Shown one piece after another: positions 38,032-51,001 of a DNA stretch of 64,000 nt. The first letter of the stretch is position 1. Each line of letters starts with the position of its first letter. The DNA is from Antitrichia curtipendula (Eukaryota; Streptophyta; Bryopsida; Hypnales; Leucodontaceae). Both the position numbers and the translations under genes were made by a program. The stretch covers positions 17,980,001 through 18,044,000 of the forward strand of contig OX579639.1 in assembly GCA_951230915.1 (NCBI GenBank), in the 5' to 3' direction. The notes beneath the pieces are model-generated. The model did no database searches, was not told where the DNA came from, and worked only from the letters and a program-made list of their open reading frames with translations.

Positions 38032-39853
38032 TTGAGACTGTTGAACAACTTCTACATCAGGACGTTTAGGTCTTTATGCAACACTCATGGTTTAGGAAAG
38101 TATTTAGTAACGCCCAAAGAGGTTCAGTTGATCTCTAAGATGCAATTGACCGATTTGGTTGCTAGATCTTTTTCTCGATTTTCCTTGCTCTCTGAGATGA
38201 AGATTTTCTCAGTAAAGGTTCCTAATCCAACGCCTGAGATGAATAACAAAAGGGAGAAAGAAACCTCCAAGGCATGCAAAAGAAAAAAAATTGCCCTGAC
38301 TACCGCAATGAGAAGGTGGCAGAAGGTTTGGGCCTATAGATTTGCTTGGACTAAAGGGAAGTTTGATGTTGCAGGCAATCTCACTGAGGTCGTGTGCAAG
38401 AGTCGTAATAGCATGAGTGGCAAAAGAAAAATTATGGTTCCCAAAGGCGACAACCTCAAGAAGCACAAAGGAAAGTGGACATGCAAGTTCAATGGCAAGC
38501 CCTTTGCGCATTTGAAATTGGGTGATACATATGTCAAGCACGACTACAAACATCTTCAATTTAACAAGCTTTGAGTGGGGCAATGATTAGCTGGTACTAT
38601 TGTGAACCAGTTTGTGGTTGGCTTGGAGGGCAAAGCGAGAAGGAAGATAGTGCAATTTTTTGCTTTATCCCAAGTTTTTAGTTCCAGTTATCTACAATTA
38701 CAAATAACAACAATATTTATTAAGGCATCTTAAGATTAAAAATGTATTTAGAAAACACTGGTCCGAAATATATGGCTGAAAAATTAGTGAATACCTTCAT
38801 ACTTGTATCATGGCTGCCTTAAAAGTCATCATTCAATTTGTAAGATTTGTGTCAATTAGAGTTCATGAAGTAACAACAATAGAACAATACTTTGTGGATT
38901 GGAGGTCATGTTTACGTTGTAGAATCCTAGGAGAAAATCTTGCACTTTTTCCATCTTTCTTGCTCTCTAATTGTAGAACTACCGATCACCTTATTGATGT
39001 GATTATGCATTCTCTATTTGGCGAGGGAGGTCTTATGCTTGAGCACATTACAAGTAAGGTTGTTCCCTTTGGGGCAAATGGGATGAGCACTTTTCAAGGA
39101 CCCCAAAGTAGAATCTCCACCCATATTTGAGAGAAATGGGCTCCATTTTGCTTTGGAGCTAGTTGTGCAAGTCATCACATCAATCTATTGGTTGAGACTT
39201 TGTCCAACTATCCCATGGTGTCTCGTTTGGAAGCCTTCTATCAATCTCTCTATGCTTATTTATGTCGCAGCCATAAGTAGCACACTGAATTACAAAAACT
39301 AGACAATCTCGTGGAAGCTAAGGGTAACAAAATGATGAAGAACATGGAGATTTGGTGGATTTTTATGCGGAGCCCAGTCTGGCGCATTATGTCAAAGTAC
39401 AAGATATTTTTGGTGAAAATGGGCCTTGACATGTCAAGAGCTAGTGGCAGCAAATTGAATACTGTTGTGGCTACCAACTTCGACTATCATGCTAACATTG
39501 AGGTCATGTTGTCTCTTTTCTAAATCATCCCATTTTTGAATGCCATCTATTACCTTATCAAACTCTCACAAGCCCATGACATATTTATCTATAACTTCTT
39601 GCAATCTATAAAAGTATGATAGGCTAATTTGGCCAAGATGTTTGTAGATGAATCTACAACATTCTTCATGCTAGAGTTCCACCGTTACCAAAAGTTGGTT
39701 TCACTTTCCTCAGCTAAAATCTCTATGCAACGAAGCGAGATCACTAGAGAAAGTAGTGATTTTCACTTGCTCTTTGACTTTGAATGTACATTGCAAGGTG
39801 AAGGGGAATCACATTTTTATTATGGAAGAAGACTTTTTGTGGACACATGCTAG
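38032..39853 (+). pseudogene. Old hAT transposase relic
   Basis: A BED-type N-terminal region at 38032-38574 contains WAYRFAWTKGKFDV and NLKKHKGKW, but the finger has lost its second cysteine (CKSRN). After a frame change, 38810-39853 can be read in a single frame interrupted by stops at 39128, 39278, 39521, 39617 and 39620. This part contains VVPFGANGMSTFQG, APFCFGASCASHHINLLVETLSN, ETKGNK-like EAKGNKMMKNMEIWWIFM and VKMGLDMS, which match a plant hAT-like family. The C-terminal dimerisation domain was not found. It is clearly dead and much older than the element at 29019-33423, to which it is not closely related. Confidence 0.8.
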
Positions 39854-42550
39854 CATCTAGTGGCAATTTGCTGGTAAGTTACTTCTATTTCCATTTGTTG
39901 TTTTGTAATTTTTTTCATCTTCTATTTATTTTTCTCACTTTATTTATTTTTTCCTTGGATTATGTAATGATGACCAAAACTCCAACAATTCTACATGAAT
40001 GTGGTTATCAATTTCTCTTCACCTATGTTATAAATTGACTTTTATTTCTTAGTTTTTGGCCTCTTGGTCCTCTAGTAAGTTTCACGACATTATGAGTTTT
40101 GTGTATTCAATCATTGGTCTTGTTCAATCAATGTATTGAATAGCTTGTTGCTTATGGATTACATAGTGTAGGTTTGCTTTGTCATTGCATCTTGAGTTCT
40201 TTATGGCTTTTTTAATTGGTTCTTGAGTGTTTTTTTGACTTGATTGCTGCCTGATTGGTAGAGACCGTATAATTTCTTTCGGATGAGTTGAATAGGCGTT
40301 TCCTGTAGTAAAAATTGCTTGATGCATTTGGAATAATATATTCGTAGTATCGGAAGCAGCTAGGGGCAAATGAAAGCTTTGGTGACCATTTAAAAGTCCT
40401 GAAAATTTTATATTCTCACCCTAAAGTTTTGAATGCAAGCAAGCCGTTGCATGAAGGCGGAACCAACTACACAACACTTGAGCTTTCTTCTAGTTCCAAT
40501 TTGAATAACCAACAAGGATTATTTAGTCATCATGAAAGCTAATTGTGATGCCACTTGTGATTAAGCTTCTAACGTCAATTCAATGATTTTGCTTTGGAGG
40601 AGCTTGTCCTAGTTATGACGCTTACAAAAATTTATTTCTGAATACTTCAAACTTGCAAAAATTGGTTGTTGTTAAGTATTAGAGTTGATGGAGGATGAGC
40701 ATTGCTTTTTCATGCTCAAATTTTCAAGTTTTGCCAAAGGAATTGGCTAGGCAAATACTTACTACTTGTTGTACACATGTTTGGCCAAAAGCCAAAAATA
40801 TTATTGTTTGGAAAATTTTCCATATAAAGAGGCTATTGAGTCTTGGAAGAATGCCATGAAGGTGGATTGGCACAAAGATGTGTAATTCCTAAAACGGTTC
40901 ATCAATATTGTCCCCCTTTTACAAACTTTAGTTTTCATATGATTTGCCTAGGATTTGGCCTCAAGACTGTTACTTTCCTTGACATTGAAGTTAATTGCTG
41001 GGATGTGCTTGGCAATGCACACTTGGACCAGATGGAGTGCAAAAAGGAGCATCATCAACTTTGGGGAACATCATCACTTTCTTGTTCATTCTAACTTGAT
41101 TTTCTAACGTGGTGTGATTGTTTAGTGGTGTGCAAATCACTGACACTACAATTTGGACAGTCTTGATGTTTCAGGAACAAGAATTCAATTTCCTTGTTAG
41201 TGGTAGTTTTGAGTTTATGTTACTTATTTTCAATTCATGTTTTTCAGTTCATGTTTTATGTGTGCAAATTTGGTGTCCCTTTCTTGTTTGGAAGTGTTAA
41301 ATGTATGGGTGATTGGAATGTGTTGTATTAAGTTTGCCTTGTTTTGGGATTACTTTGTTGGTCATTGCCTTGTAGTGGTTTCTTATCTTTGTACAAGATT
41401 TTTTTGATTTACATAATGATTGAAGCTTGATTTTGTATGTTCAGCGTGAATGCAAACTAGATGTGTGTATGTTGCTTCATTCACACTCAATGTCTGTATA
41501 TTACTTCATTCACCCCAAATAAGGAGCACCGATACTTAAGCCAAAAAACATACTCAGATAACTCTAGAAACTATCATTTTCGTACAATTTTTTCTAGCAC
41601 TTAGCAATGAAAGACATCAAGGTAGACAAAAATTAGTCTTGTTCAAACACTTCACTTTTGAAATTGTTGCAAGTTGCGCTTTACCAAAGACTATAAAATC
41701 TATTCAAAATTCCACCATTTTCTAGGAAATTTATGAGGCAATTTTTACTACTATACCTCTATTTTGCAAAAGGAGCCTTCCACCAAACACATTATAGCTT
41801 TGTCGTGAAATACAATATACATATTATGGGATTGCCTGCTCTACATCCACCCAAAATCAACTTTGCCCCAAATGCAACAGTTACATTTGCACCAAAAGCA
41901 ACACTTACATTTGAACCAAAAGCATCACAAGTACCTGAATAATGATTACACAAGATACACACAATCAAAACTTGAATCTATAAGAGCCTTTCAGTATACG
42001 TAGAGACAAATTCATAACTTGAAAATTCGTAACTTATTCATACAATGCAATGTGTTGGGATCCTCCTTCACTTGAAAAAAATTCAATTGATAATAATAAG
42101 ATCCAATAAAATAATTTACATTTAATAATGATACTTATGGTTAACGACGGCTACAGGTGCACATACCTTCCTCTACAAGAATATTTAAATTCAGACTTCA
42201 GAGCCCACTCCCGCTGACCAGCCTCTTGACCAACACACCAAAGCCCGGACAGTCAGTTACAAGCGCGTTGACCGACGTGGCCGCCACGTCAGATTCTCAA
42301 ACCAAGCACCAATCAGCGCCCAGATTCACCACCTCCCAGCACACGAAGCCCACGCTTTCAAGTGTTCCGGAACGCAGCAATCTTGCTGCAGGCGCCATTT
42401 GCTCCTGTTTTGCTTCTCTTCATCAATCTCTCTGCAAACTCTGTGATCAAGCGTCTCTGCCGATCTTGACTACTGTGTCGGAAGTCTCCAATTCTTCTTT
42501 ATTAGACTCTGTTTGTTCTTTTTCGGAAACCTTCGATCACTTCAGACACC
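39854..42550. other. Intergenic, with a 24-bp tandem repeat
   Basis: No gene is recognised. Three 24-bp units stand at 41862-41933 (TTTGCACCAAAAGCAACACT and variants). Decayed remains of the hAT relic may extend to about 40500. From about 42180 the sequence is less AT-rich and likely holds the promoter and leader of the next gene; a long open frame here is not in the frame of that gene's start. Confidence 0.45.
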
Positions 42551-44941
42551 ATGGCGTGCGCGGCGATGTGCAGCTCGCAGTGCGCTGCTGGATCCCGTGT
42601 TTGGTAAGTTTCCAATATTTTTATGCTCTTCTATATCTCTTTTGCGATTGTTGGGTTGCTGTTTTAGTGGATGTTGGGTTGATGGTTGATCGATCGGAAG
42701 ATTTGAAAAATTGTGCCCGTGTTTTGGGATGTTTCGTCTCCTTGTGTGCTCACTTCTATTGCATTTTTCGATTGTGGGGTTGCTGCTGCTGTGGATTGTG
42801 GATTGTGGGTTAATGGTTTGATCGATCGGAAGATTTGAAATATTGTGCCCGTGTTTGGGATGTTTTGCCTCCTTTTGTGCTTGCTTCTGCTGCTTTTTTG
42901 AACTGTCGGGTTGCTGCTTGGGTGGATTTGAGGTTGGTGGTTTGATCAATCCGAAGATTTGAAAATTTCGTGTGTGGTTGGATTGGGATCCTTGTTTCTG
43001 TTGATGGAGTGTCGTTTAAGGTGATGACGAGAGTTGAAGCGATGAGCGTATTTATGTTAGGAATGGTCTGACTATTAAGTATTGTTGTTAGCAAGTCGAA
43101 GCGGATTCCAACGCATCAGAGGATGCATTGTTTAGATACCATATGCAAAAGTTATAAGAGTCCAAATCTTTTCGGTGGATGATCTTGTTTTAGTTAAATG
43201 TCGCCATTATCTCTTATTGGACCTAATGGTACACCTTCTTTACAGCTTTTATCTATAATTTGCTATGCTTTGGAGCTTTGTGATTAGGGGGTATGGAAGT
43301 GTTTGCGAGTTAAGCTTAGGGTTCCCGAAAGCAGAGGAAGCTTAGAATGTACGTTGACCAATCCTGGAAGCAACACGTTTTCTGATTCCACCATTTGACT
43401 GAGGGGGTATCCGCAAAATGTTTAGATCATCGCATTAGCAATCATACACTCAAGGAATATTCTACAGATGGGCAAAGTTAAAGGAATCTTATGATCACAC
43501 TAGACTTCCTGTTGATTTGACATCCTTGCAGCAGAAATGCTTCAACGCCTCATGATTACTCTTCAACTTTCATTAGTTACGTTTGAGAGCTTGTGATAGT
43601 GTTGGAGACTATGTGTTCTTACATTGTTGCTAAATCTAGTAGTTACATTTCAGATGATGTTCCTCTTAGAACTATTTACCTTACGGCATTGACTGGATCA
43701 CAAGGCTTTTTCGGGGTTAAGTTTTTATTGGAATGCGTGTCTTTTGGCAGGACGAGCGATGTTCCACGGGATGATTTCTTTTCAGGGAAGCGTGATCTAA
43801 GCTTGAATAAAGTGGCGTCAACAACAAGGAAGTCATTTGTAATCAATGCGGCAGTGAGGAGTTCCTCAGAAGCTTCGACTGATTTGAATGGCAGATTGTC
43901 AAATGCTTGCTTTGACCAGCCTTGTGCAATGAGCTTGGCTATCAATCACCCCGTAAATACTGAATCTCCCTGTGATTTGGAACGGTGGGTCGAAGAATTT
44001 GTACATGAGGTTAGTTCTATATCATCTCACTCACTTCCATATCAAATTCTCTCTATGTGGAAATGCACACATTGAAGCCTCCAAATAAGCATCTGAGCAT
44101 GGATGAGTCACTGAGAGAGGATTCCGATGCAAGTTAGTATGTAATTTTTAGAGTTATCCTAAATCTCATAGGATTTTCAACCCTGTTTCAAAACCGACCC
44201 ATACAAACCTTGCTATCATCTGCAGGTTCAGCACACCTACTTTGACACAAAGTACATTTCTATCGTATGAATAAGCAGTGATTTTTCAAAGTAATCCTAG
44301 CGCGGTTCACATGTTCAGGTTATGTACATTTTAGGCACAAATCTATAGGGGTGTCGTACTTGGTTATGGGTTGCAATTTGTTGGTGTACTTACCTTTTTG
44401 CAACCGTTGCAACCATGATGGGATCATTCCATGACCACCTTGGGCATTTTTCTTCATCACCCTGCTAAACTTTTAATTATTATTGACTTTGCAGATTGTA
44501 AAGAACATTCAGGAGGCGCCCTTTTTGCAATACGTCTTTGACTCCAAGAGCCGGTTCAGCAGATCCCAGCGACAGAAGATCACGCCAGAAAACTACTGGC
44601 CTTCGGTTCGGGCGTCCTTGTCCGAGGTGGATCCCGATGGTGTGATTCTTGTGCAGAAGTTGGGACCTGGATGCGCGGCCACTTGCTGTCTTGCAGAGGC
44701 TTTGGGCGGGGATGGTGAGGAGATTGTTTGCCCTCTGCATCAAGCTGAAGGATCAGAAACCAATGTGTGGGGAGTGCTCGTCCAAGCGCGTGGAGGTTTG
44801 CAAAATAACAACGCTTGTTACCTGTTGAAGACCACCAGGGTGTCGTCCTCTGCTGGGACCTGCACCAGGTACTGTTTAACCAGGGCCACCTGTTTTGGAC
44901 CTTCATACGTTGAGCAGCTTGAGAATGCTTGGCTGTTGTGA
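42551..44941 (+). CDS. Conserved plant protein of unknown function, probably plastid
   Basis: Three exons: 42551-42603, 43751-44009 and 44495-44941, with GT-AG introns and matching phases, give 252 residues. The start ATGGCG lies in a strong context (CACCATGGC). Residues 1 to about 60 are rich in Ser, Ala, Thr and Arg (MACAAMCSSQCAAGSRVW, later RKSFVINAAVRSSS), consistent with a chloroplast transit peptide. From about residue 93 (LERWVEEFVHE) a conserved domain follows: IVKNIQEAPFLQYVF, PDGVILVQKL, WGVLVQARG, CYLLKTTRV and CTRYCLTRATCFG. I recall this pattern from an uncharacterised plant family (a DUF, possibly DUF7804; the number is not certain). No catalytic motif or membrane segment is evident. 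Several cysteines in the last 60 residues are notable. Intron 1 is 1.1 kb and contains a tandem repeat. Confidence 0.78.
42640..42975 (+). repeat. Tandem repeat of about 125 bp in intron 1
   Basis: Nearly three units follow the exon 1 donor. Each contains GGGTTGCTG, TGATCGATCGGAAGATTTGA and GTGCCCGTGTTTTGGGATGT, with increasing divergence in the third unit. Confidence 0.8.
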
Positions 44942-45915
44942 TTCTCTCGTAGACGTCATCTTTTGGAGACCACGAACTGGCAAGTCCATACCAGCTCTGT
45001 ATTCATCTGTAAAACAGTATAATTAGCACAATTTTTTTGTATCATATGCGTAGTTTAGAAAAATAGTTCCTTACAGTACCAGAACCAAGAAACTTGGGGA
45101 TGGAGGGAGTTGAAACATAACATTCTTGAAAGGAGTTGCAAATACCTGCGAATTCAAGGAAGAATCAGTGTATCCAAGACGCACCATCTTCGTTCTTTGG
45201 TACCGATATGTCCACAGGCAAGTGTTGAGTTACTGCGAACTACTGTGGTCACCATTGCTCTAGAATGTTATGAACATTGTTACTGTTACCATGTTACGTA
45301 CTTCTTCCGATACTTGGGATTAGAAGTCTGCAAGTTAATTTGAAGATGGGATTAAGAAGCTATTGGAGATTTTGTTCTTAGGAGTCTGGAGTCTCTGCTT
45401 GTGTTGCTGGTCTCAGGATGGACGGTGTTGATGCTCTTTGGTGCAGAGTTGACGTTTTTCCTGCTTTTGGCATTCCTGCGCTTTACTTGATAGTTATTTC
45501 AAAGGTGTCTTTTGCAGTTCGTCTAGTGCATTACAAAGAAAGAATTTTATGGGATTCAAAGAATCTTTCATATGCATCATCATTTTACACAAGTTTTCAG
45601 TTAGCATTGGTCCAAAATGAAGAAGTGATATGTATTGTGACTCAATGTAGGTGGGGGTTGCAATTTGGTGTACTTACCTTGTGGGTGATAGTGGAGTCTA
45701 TTTCCATTCAAAGATCAATGGCTCCAGACTTTTAACCCCATGACTTTAGAAAAGTCTAAAATGGAATAAATGACAATACATTTGGATTTGCTATGCTGCA
45801 ACTAGTCTAGTGGAATAAATGTCCAATTTATTTCTAACAACTTTAAAATTTGAATGAATTGGTCATCAACTTTGAATCTCTATCTACTATTTTATACTCT
45901 TCTTTTTAGAATTGA
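44942..45915. other. 3' flank and intergenic DNA
   Basis: Contains the downstream region of the preceding gene. No further gene is supported; open frames at 45110 and 45418 show no recognisable family. Confidence 0.35.
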
Positions 45916-45919
45916 TTAA

Positions 45920-46640
45920 TCCCTAAAGGACAAGTGGTTGTCCAATGGACACTTGAAAACTTGGATAGGGTCATACAAAGTCAATTTTAGTCAAATGTTC
46001 ATAAAATTTTGACACAAGATGTGAACATGTATCCCCATAGTGGAAATATAATTCTTTTTTTTCAATCGAGTGGTTGAATCAAAAGTAATGTTGCCCAAAT
46101 TATAATTTAGGCATCTTGGGGCATCTTTTGTTAAAACCTTCATTGGTTTTGAAATTTGGAATGTATATTATTAATACAACATGGAATAAATTTGTCTACA
46201 AACAACAAATTTTAGTTCTCAAATCACATTCTAAAAGGAGTCATACTCTGTTAGCTATATCAAGGTGATTTTGAGAAGAAAAAAAATAAATTTGTAACTT
46301 CAAGTCCTATTATCTTGCAATCTATGAAGTCAAAGTTGTTGAAAATTTTCTCACATAATCTAAATGTTTGTCTCTAAATTTTCACCATTTTGATTTCAAA
46401 ATAAAAGTTTCTTCATTGCACAAGAAATCATCAATAAACGATTAGTGTATTGCTAGTTCAAACTTCATCTCCTTGCATTGTAGGGTGATTTAGAGTAAGC
46501 TAGACTCTATAATTCTTCTAAAATTTTGCATGAATGTAACTAACAAGATTTAGAACTCAATGGTGGAGAGATTGAAATTCATCGAGAGTAAAATTTTACT
46601 CCATGAGGGCTTAAAGTTTGCTAATCCTATTTTGCAGGAA
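45920..46640 (+). mobile_element. TTAA-type repeat, group D, left part
   Basis: Starts after TTAA (45916-45919) with TCCCTAAAGG. It is collinear with 49225-49950: both contain the block ATGTTCATAAAATTTTGACACA (with changes), then GTGAACATGTA and ATTAGTGTATTGC. The right end is lost or rearranged; a poly-A run and a duplicated ATGGATATCTTCGATTT follow at 46645-46722. Confidence 0.6.
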
Positions 46641-47131
46641 TGAAAAAAAAAAAAAAAAATGGATATCTTCGATTTGAATGCACAAAATAGGAATGTAAGA
46701 CATAATGGATATCTTCGATTTGTGCATTCATTTAGGCACTACTATTATACCCACATAATAAGAGTCCCATCTAATTAAATTTGAAAAATAAAATTTCCCA
46801 CTTAGATTGGAAATTAGAAACTTCTCCTAGTTTGAAAATTTCATCAAAATGCTAGATCCTAAATTTGGGCTCTAGAAATTTCATCAACAATTGTCATTCT
46901 TTATATGACAACCTTTTGCATTTTATAGCATTAATAAATAATGTACAATTCATTAGTTGGAGGGATCTTTATGGTCCAAAAAGATTTATTATTTCAATTT
47001 ATACAAATAATTTTTTGTTCCTACTATACCCCCAAAACCATCACATTTGTGTCCCAAGATTGATAGACTTTTCAATTTCACTATGCAAATTGAATGATTT
47101 TCATCCATTATTTTTGTTGAAGTTATATTAA

Positions 47132-48071
47132 CCCCTAAAGTTCCATACCTATGTTTTCACTGAAAATGCTCAAGAATTGCTATTTTTAGTACAAGTACCA
47201 AATTTTGGAAAAATAACTTTTTTTGACACATGTAACCGTATGATCTTGTAGTATGCTGACTTGAGAACATGTAATAAAAATTCCAGAAATTTCCACCACG
47301 TGGATTCCAAGATATAAGCATTCAAAATCTCTAAAATCATTTTTTTGACCTTGCGGAAAACTGGGCAGCTGCACTTCAGAAGCTCACTTTTCTATGAAAA
47401 AATGTCCAAAATGGTGGTGCTTCTTTGGATTCTTTTTCCTAAACAAGTTGGCTACATGCTTGAAAAATTTCACATCATTTGGAATTGTACAACATATAGG
47501 AAAAAAATAGTAAGTAGAATGAAGTAGAGAATGATTCAAAATACTAAATTGTTAAGAATTTAGATATGAAATTGAAAAATGCCAATCCCAATGGTCGAAA
47601 TGTTGTAACAAACAATCTACATCCTATGAAATTATTTATTTCAAAAAATATTGAAAATTAAGTAAGATAAATGACTTCAAAGTTTATTTTAGAGTAGATT
47701 CCATTTTAGAGTAGATTCCATTTTAGAGTAGATTCCATAACTGCCCGCAAACTAAAACTCCTCATAATTTTTGAGTCATTGGTCAAAATGGAATGATTAA
47801 AAACTTTCCACGAATATATAACTCTAGAAAACCAATTTCAAATTTTTGTTTTTGAAAAAAGTGATTTTTTTTATCTGCCTGGATTGCCTGGCTAAGAAAG
47901 AAAGTATCATATTATATCCATAACTTTTAACTCTTCTTTCCAAATGTCATGAAATTTAGTGCATATGAAAGATATTCCTTGCGCACAACTTCTATTAAAA
48001 TTTCAGCCAAATGCATGAAAATCTTCAATCACAGCTACCTGCCCAAAAAACGCATGCTGGTCCTTTAGGGG
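47132..48071 (+). mobile_element. TTAA-type repeat, group A, full copy
   Basis: 940 bp bounded by TTAA at 47128-47131 and 48072-48075. Ends are CCCCTAAAG and CTTTAGGGG. It is collinear with 57829-58755 throughout and, inverted, with 55931-56864. A triplicated 20-base unit, ATTTTAGAGTAGATTCC and flanks, lies at about 47690-47740. No coding capacity. Confidence 0.85.
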
Positions 48072-48763
48072 TTAATGGATATGTCATCGTACAAAATTCA
48101 AGCCCCTTAGAGTATTTTGTGGATATCACATGAGATCTTAACTCTTAAAAGATGGATTAAAAACAAACTACCATAAATTGCATCTTTCTAACTTCCATCT
48201 TCTTGTTGTTCAATTCAAATTTGACCATCAAATTGATTTCTTTAGAATTTTAAATTGCCTAATAGAAAATTCTTTCCAAATCTAGTTTCTTCTATATTTT
48301 GAAAATTTGAAAGATTCTTAAAGTTGAATTTCTTATTAAAAGTTGAATTTGAATCCCCAATAGTGGCTTATTGATTCAATTCTAAAAACAAAATAAAATG
48401 GAAATTCAATTTCCATTATAATTAATGTTCTTACTTTTGTATATATCTATGCAGAAATTTTCAAAAAAATTGAGTCTGTTTTTCATCCTTTATGAACTTT
48501 CTTCACTTTTTATTCAAGAATTAATATTAATTTAAAAAAATTCACAAACAAATTTGAATTTTTTTAGTGATACCTAAGAAAGCATGTGATTTTCTTTAGT
48601 GTGAAACCTAAGAATAAAATAAATTCTTCCAAGTGACTATGAATTTTGAAATTGAAAACTACTGAAGCATCAAAACATGATTTTGGGTTCATCCTTTCAA
48701 AAAGTAAGTTTTTTTCCTTTCTATTCTATTCACTAGGTACACTAATTTGTTCTATGAGGTTAA

Positions 48764-49082
48764 TCCCTAAAGTTCCAAGGTCTTTTTTTCATCAAAAAAC
48801 ATTTGAGACTCCCATTTCAATTGCAAAGAGAAAAAAAAAAGTTAAATTGTTTTATTCACACACAATATTTAACCATGGGATCTTGCACAAGACTAATATA
48901 AGAATATATGGAAAAAAATTCAAAAACTTTGATCATGTGGGTGCAAGACATTTGCGTCCAAAGTCAAGAAAAATTTGTCTCAAAAAAGAATCTCAAAAAA
49001 TTGAGACAAAGATTCAAGACAAAAAATTGAAACCAAAAGAGTGTACCTAAAATCCATTTTGTCCCCCATAAGACTTTAGGTG
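48764..49082 (+). mobile_element. TTAA-type repeat, group C, short deletion form
   Basis: Left boundary TTAA (48760-48763) with TCCCTAAAGTTCCAAGG; right boundary GACTTTAGGTG with a degenerate TTGA. The two ends match those of group C, but only 319 bp separates them, so the middle has been deleted. Confidence 0.65.
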
Positions 49083-49224
49083 TTGATTAGTGTCACTTAG
49101 AAAATTTGTATCACCACAAAATTTATTCTTGTGCAAACTGGTAATTCGAAATATGGTGACTTTAGTTAATTAATGTCACATGCACAATTCGGACAAATAA
49201 GTAGATTGCAACAGGTAATTGAGT

Positions 49225-50157
49225 TCAATAACAGTTGTGTCCGTTCAATGTACACAAGAAATCTTGGGTAGGTTCCTAAAAATTCATTTTTGGTTGGATG
49301 TTTATGAAATTTGGACACAATGTGTAAACATGTACCTCCTTTGTGAAAAACTAATTTTTTTTCCAATCGGGTGCCCAGATCAAAAGTTATGTTGTCCTGA
49401 ACTTTTCAGGCAGCTTGGGCAATTTGGAAATCTTTGGAGAATCTTTTGTAAAAAAGATCATCAAGTTTTGAAATTTGTATGTAACTAATAAAATATGGCA
49501 TACAATTGTACAAAAAAAAAAAAATTTAGATGTCAAATCACATTCTAAGAGGAGTCAAACTTTGTTAGCTATGTTGGGGTAGTTTCAAGAAAAAACATTT
49601 TCTTCTAACTTCAAGTCCTATTATCTTGCAACTAATGAAGTCAAAAAATCTTGAAATTTTTTCCACATGTTCCAAATGTTTCTCTGATTTCTCACCGTTT
49701 GGATTTCAAACAGGACATTTCCTCATTGCACAAAAAAATGATTAGTGTATTGCCAATTCACTTAACCTCCTTGTGTTGCAAGGTGATTTAGAATAATTTA
49801 GACCCCATATTTTCTTTTAAATTTTTTTGTGAGTGAACCTAATAACATATACTTATGAATGGTCAAAAATCTCATGTTCATGTAGAACAAAAAATTTACC
49901 CGAAATGAGCCCAAAGTCTGCTGACCCTGGTTCGCAGGATTGGAATAAAGGTGTTTTTTTAACTTCAAATGCTATAATATTTCAATCCGCATGGTGAAAA
50001 GGGCTGAAATTTTTCCACACTTTGATAGAATACTTGACTTTAGTTCTGTACGGTTGAAGTTAAAAAAAAAAAATAGAATTTTTTTTCTTAGTAACTTACC
50101 AAAAAGTCGCAGTTTTTGGAATGTCTCCCTGGAAACCCCTCCCCGGTCCTTTAGGGG
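49225..50157 (+). mobile_element. TTAA-type repeat, group D, with intact right end
   Basis: Right end GGTCCTTTAGGGG followed by TTAA (50158-50161). Bases 49225-49950 match 45925-46640. The left terminus is degenerate. Confidence 0.65.
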
Positions 50158-50161
50158 TTAA

Positions 50162-51001
50162 TAGACCAAACAAGTCCTACAAACACATGAAATGACTGCA
50201 ACATGCCACAATAACGACCAGCACAAAAAGGATTCGAAGCAAAAAATTGATGCGTTAACAAGGTCACAATTTTACAGGTAGAACGTGCATGTTACCAAGC
50301 GAGTATTCTCAGTAGAAAGAAGTGGGATGTACATCGAGGACCCAACTTCACCGCTCGCGGATAACGGAGTAATAGCCTAAAATGTCTCCCAAGCTATACA
50401 CTCAATAGGTGTGCCTACAGCATATATACAGCGTAGCTGTACAGCATTTGTCTCAAAAAATGATGTTAAATCCTATTATGCCGAAGCGACCACAACATCA
50501 TATCGAAATACATGGAAGCCAGGTCAGAGAAGAATGATTTCAAGAGTCTGCAGGGCCATAAAACAGCAAAGATCAAGGCTAAATATTCCTGCATGTACTT
50601 GATGAACTCCTTTGCCAAAAGATCTGCCAATACACTTCAATAGGCTGAAATTGAACTCGAACAAATTCCCGCAACAGGGACTGAAGGACCTATATGGAAA
50701 ATACTCTCCGTGATGTGGCTCAAGCTCCTTCGAGTGGACATATCGTAGCTGCTCCCTCGACACACTCTGCTCTTGCTAATTACAAAATTGCCATGCCCAC
50801 CGATGCTCCAAGCGCTAGGACAGTTGCAATCAAGCTCGAAAACACTCTCTTGCTCCTCCGGTAACTACGGTGAGTTTCGGAGGACACTTGCATGGGTCCA
50901 GCCTTGCATGTTGGGTGAATTGCATCATCCTCAAAGCAACACGATCCCCGCTCAAAGGAGATACGTGCTGATCACAAATTAAAAGATGTACCACACCGCT
51001 C
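50162..51001. other. 3' flank of the minus-strand gene
   Basis: More balanced base composition than the repeats beside it, consistent with a 3' untranslated region of the gene at 51002-52344. No separate gene is supported. Confidence 0.4.

Noticed and set aside
42157..42813. 218-codon open frame over the start of the unknown plastid gene
   Set aside because: It runs in a different frame from the spliced model, crosses the exon 1 donor and ends in low-complexity intron repeats.
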